From contig NZ_FONL01000002.1 of NCBI RefSeq assembly GCF_900112895.1, forward strand, positions 186,001 to 250,000: DNA of 64,000 bases, given 5' to 3'. The stretch is from Succiniclasticum ruminis DSM 9236 (GTDB taxonomy: Bacteria > Bacillota > Negativicutes > Acidaminococcales > Acidaminococcaceae). Positions 61,915-64,000 of the stretch are shown here, piece by piece. The notes under the pieces were generated by a model. The model ran no database searches, was not told the origin of the DNA, and saw only the letters and a list, made by a program, of their open reading frames with translations. Position numbers and translations under genes: made by a program. Position 1 is the first letter of the stretch, and every line of letters starts with the position of its first letter.

Positions 61915-62215
61915 GATGGGTATCCTCTGTTTCTGATACAGATGATGCAGCCGTTTCGGACTCTTCCTGCGCGGCATCCTTAATTTTATCCGCTGCATCC
62001 GCTGTTGTTTCTTCCAAATCCCGGAACAGCGCGATCCACTCTTTCGCTTCTTCCGTTTCCACCTTCTGGATCGCCATACCGGCGTGCACCAGCACATAGT
62101 CGCCGGGCGCCACATCTACCATAGAAATGTTCACCGGCACAACCGAGCCGGTAAAATCCACGCGGGCATGATTGTTTTCAATTGACAAAACTTTTCCCGG
62201 ATATGCTACACACAT
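61907..62215 (-). CDS. hypC: Hydrogenase maturation chaperone HypC, with an acidic tail
   Basis: The functional start M-C-V-A-Y-P-G-K-V carries the essential Cys2 and P-G-K. G-D-Y-V-L-V-H-A-G-M-A-I is the second family motif. At 102 residues it is longer than most HypC (about 75-90) because of a Ala/Glu/Ser-rich, strongly acidic tail from ~residue 70. Overlaps both hypF and hypD. Confidence 0.93.
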   Translation of the reverse strand: MCVAYPGKVLSIENNHARVDFTGSVVPVNISMVDVAPGDYVLVHAGMAIQKVETEEAKEWIALFRDLEETTADAADKIKDAAQEESETAASSVSETEDTHHA

Positions 62216-64000
62216 AGTGAACTCCTTAACAGTCCGTAATACGCCTGTCCCAGGCTGATACCTCCGTCACCGGGGGACACAGCTTCGTTATAATAAACCC
62301 GAAAACCTCTTTCCTGCAGTTCTTTTGTGCAAGTTTCTAACAAAATCCTATTTGCAAAACAGCCCCCTGCCAGAGCAACCTGCTTTACATTCATGCGTTC
62401 CGCCATATCGGTCACCATGTTGACAACAGCATAATGAAACCCCAAAGCAGCTGCACAAATATCTTTACGTTCTCTCTTTGCTTGTAACAACGCTTCCCAT
62501 AATGGCGCAGGATCGTAGAGAACTTTTACTAAATTATAATTATCTTTTCCATCCGCATTGATAGTTTCGTTGAACTTTCTATCAGTGCTGTTTTTAATAT
62601 CTTCGTCTGACTTGGCCAATTCTTTCGCAAACGCAAGCGGAAGCGGCTCTATTCTTTCCCGTAACGCAACCCGCGCCGCCGATTCCAGCGCCATGGCGCA
62701 GCGCCCCTGGTGGGAGTTAAAATCCGCCAGTCCCAGCAGACTTGCCGCCGCGTCAAACAGACGCCCCATGCTGGAAGTCCGGATTGCGTTCATGTTTTGC
62801 TGCAGCGCTTTCTTTACAATTGCAAAGCGCGGATCATGACTATGCAAACCGGCCGCAGCTAAATGACACAACGCGGTTTTCCACGCCTGCTGCATGGAAA
62901 CATCTCCGCCTAACATGGAGATTGTTTTCAGATGCCCAGCCCTTGTAAAACGGCTGCCTTCGCAAAGCAGGAACTCCCCGCCCCAGACGGTACCGTCCGC
63001 GCCCAGCCCGGTCCCGTCAAAACACGCCGCCAGCACGTTTCCTTTCAGGTGATGCTCTGCCATCACCGCTAACGCGTGGGCGTGATGGTGCTGCACCTGA
63101 TAAAACGGCAATCCGTTTTTCTCCGCAAACATTTTTCCCCATTGTGCTGTTGCATAACCGGGATGCAAATCTCCTGCAACTGCCTGTGGCTTAATGGAAA
63201 GAAGCTCTGTCCAGTCCTGCACAGAATCGGCAAAGAACCGCTCCGTCTTTTCCAGTGATACATCCCCCGGGATTTCAGCCGGGAAAAAGCTTCCCTCTGC
63301 CGTCAGACAGAAGCCCGGCTCCATCTGGGCCCCAAGAGCTAAAATATGATTATTGTTATGCGAAACATCAACGTTTGCCTCCGGATCCGCCTTTGCCACA
63401 GGTTCCGGCATATACCCTTTCGTACGGCGCAAAATCTGCACTTCGCCATTCACAACCCGGATCACCGCGTCATCGGCCGGGCGCAGGATTTCCCGTTCAT
63501 AGGTAAACAGCGCGGCAATATTTTTGTGCGCATCAAAAAAACGCTGCGCTTCTTCGTCTTTATAAATAATCGGCTGCCCCGTATAGTTGCAGCTGGTAAC
63601 GATAAAAGGAAACTCTGTACCAAGTTCACTGTAAAAACCCATGGACGGCAGGAACACACCTGCCTGGTCGGAAACATCCGTCACGTTTTCCGCAAGCCAG
63701 ACTGCCGCATCTTGTTTTTTCTGACACAATACAATGGGACGGGCTGCCGACTGCAGCAGTGCTTTTTCTTCTGCAGAGACATAACAAAACTTTTCTGCCA
63801 GCGCTATATCCGTAACCATCACGGCAAACGGCTTGGACATTCTCTTTTTCAAATCCCGCAGGCGCGTTACAACTTCCGCCTTGTCTGCACGGCAAAGAAG
63901 ATTAAATCCTCCCACTGCCTTGACCATGATGATCCGGCCCTGTGTCAACAATTTGCGGGCGACGGCAATTATGTTTTTATCTTGCGCCTGTCTGTCCGGA
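62206..64000 (-). CDS. hypF: Carbamoyltransferase HypF, N-terminus beyond the window
   Basis: Makes the carbamoyl group that becomes cyanide. The frame is open to base 64000, so the acylphosphatase and zinc-finger parts lie outside. What is present is the YrdC-like domain (V-K-A-V-G-G-F, then L-R-D-L-K-K-R-M-S-K-P-F-A-V-M and T-S-C-N-Y-T-G) and the Kae1-like carbamoyltransferase (D-L-H-P-G-Y, H-H-H-A-H, F-D-G-T-G-L-G, S-P-G-D-G-G-I-S-L-G-Q). First known gene of the hypF-C-D-E run; hypA and hypB must lie elsewhere. Confidence 0.93.
   Translation of the reverse strand, partial: PDRQAQDKNIIAVARKLLTQGRIIMVKAVGGFNLLCRADKAEVVTRLRDLKKRMSKPFAVMVTDIALAEKFCYVSAEEKALLQSAARPIVLCQKKQDAAVWLAENVTDVSDQAGVFLPSMGFYSELGTEFPFIVTSCNYTGQPIIYKDEEAQRFFDAHKNIAALFTYEREILRPADDAVIRVVNGEVQILRRTKGYMPEPVAKADPEANVDVSHNNNHILALGAQMEPGFCLTAEGSFFPAEIPGDVSLEKTERFFADSVQDWTELLSIKPQAVAGDLHPGYATAQWGKMFAEKNGLPFYQVQHHHAHALAVMAEHHLKGNVLAACFDGTGLGADGTVWGGEFLLCEGSRFTRAGHLKTISMLGGDVSMQQAWKTALCHLAAAGLHSHDPRFAIVKKALQQNMNAIRTSSMGRLFDAAASLLGLADFNSHQGRCAMALESAARVALRERIEPLPLAFAKELAKSDEDIKNSTDRKFNETINADGKDNYNLVKVLYDPAPLWEALLQAKRERKDICAAALGFHYAVVNMVTDMAERMNVKQVALAGGCFANRILLETCTKELQERGFRVYYNEAVSPGDGGISLGQAYYGLLRSSLCV

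Noticed and set aside
1-64000. tRNA, rRNA, CRISPR arrays, insertion sequences and prophage
   Set aside because: No T-loop-like GGTTCGAATCC stretch, no regular direct repeats, no transposase or integrase motifs and no phage structural genes were seen on reading both strands.

Overview
The window reads as one contiguous chromosomal segment of an anaerobic member of the Firmicutes (Bacillota). I infer, without a database check, a Negativicute near Acidaminococcus or Phascolarctobacterium. Supporting signs are a Gram-positive-type LexA box (GAAC-N4-GTTY) before lexA and dinB, a lysine riboswitch before dapB, RNase J, a long-form HflX, electron-bifurcating NfnAB, hydrogenase maturation genes, a TAXI-type TRAP transporter and succinyl-CoA synthetase. 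Sporulation genes, rRNA, tRNA, CRISPR and insertion sequences were not seen.

Layout. 1-4.7 kb: exported proteins and a zinc-ribbon protein, with signs of tandem duplication. 4.8-6.7 kb: an alanine/ornithine-racemase-family enzyme and a HAD phosphatase. 6.7-17.2 kb: a plus-strand cluster for S-adenosylmethionine by-products (nucleoside phosphorylase, mtnA, ahcY, a class II aldolase, mtaD), interrupted by eight small accessory genes and a methyltransferase. 17.4-19.6 kb: nfnAB. 19.7-23.2 kb: three exported proteins, two of them paralogous. 23.2-24.5 kb: an AT-rich stretch and lexA.

24.7-40.8 kb: a minus-strand housekeeping block (rnj, ftsK, rodZ, ygiQ, a binding lipoprotein, rimO, cinA, a DEAD-box helicase, hflX and a methionine-gamma-lyase-family gene). 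41.2-44.8 kb: TAXI binding protein, DUF1850 protein and fused TRAP permease. 45.5-47.6 kb: sucCD with a leader that looks attenuated. 47.9-52.6 kb: P-loop/Asp23 fusion, PHP phosphoesterase, pepA and an NlpC/P60 hydrolase. 53.0-56.3 kb: dapB-asd-dapA behind the lysine riboswitch. 56.4-57.8 kb: dinB with a small partner. 58.1-59.6 kb: an orphan helicase-like ATPase. 59.9-64.0 kb: hypF (cut by the window edge), hypC, hypD and hypE.

The most interesting system is the 6.7-17.2 kb cluster. Together it reads as an anaerobic salvage route for methylthioadenosine and S-adenosylhomocysteine that first deaminates them to inosine forms. It then cleaves methylthioinosine by phosphorolysis, isomerises the sugar phosphate with MtnA, and splits it with a class II aldolase into dihydroxyacetone phosphate and a methylthio-aldehyde. 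An Asn replacing the adenine-reading Asp in the phosphorylase fits that reading. Other leads are a JAMM-like metalloprotease signature in the HflX N-terminus, a P-loop NTPase fused to an Asp23-like domain, and the orphan helicase-like gene beside dinB.
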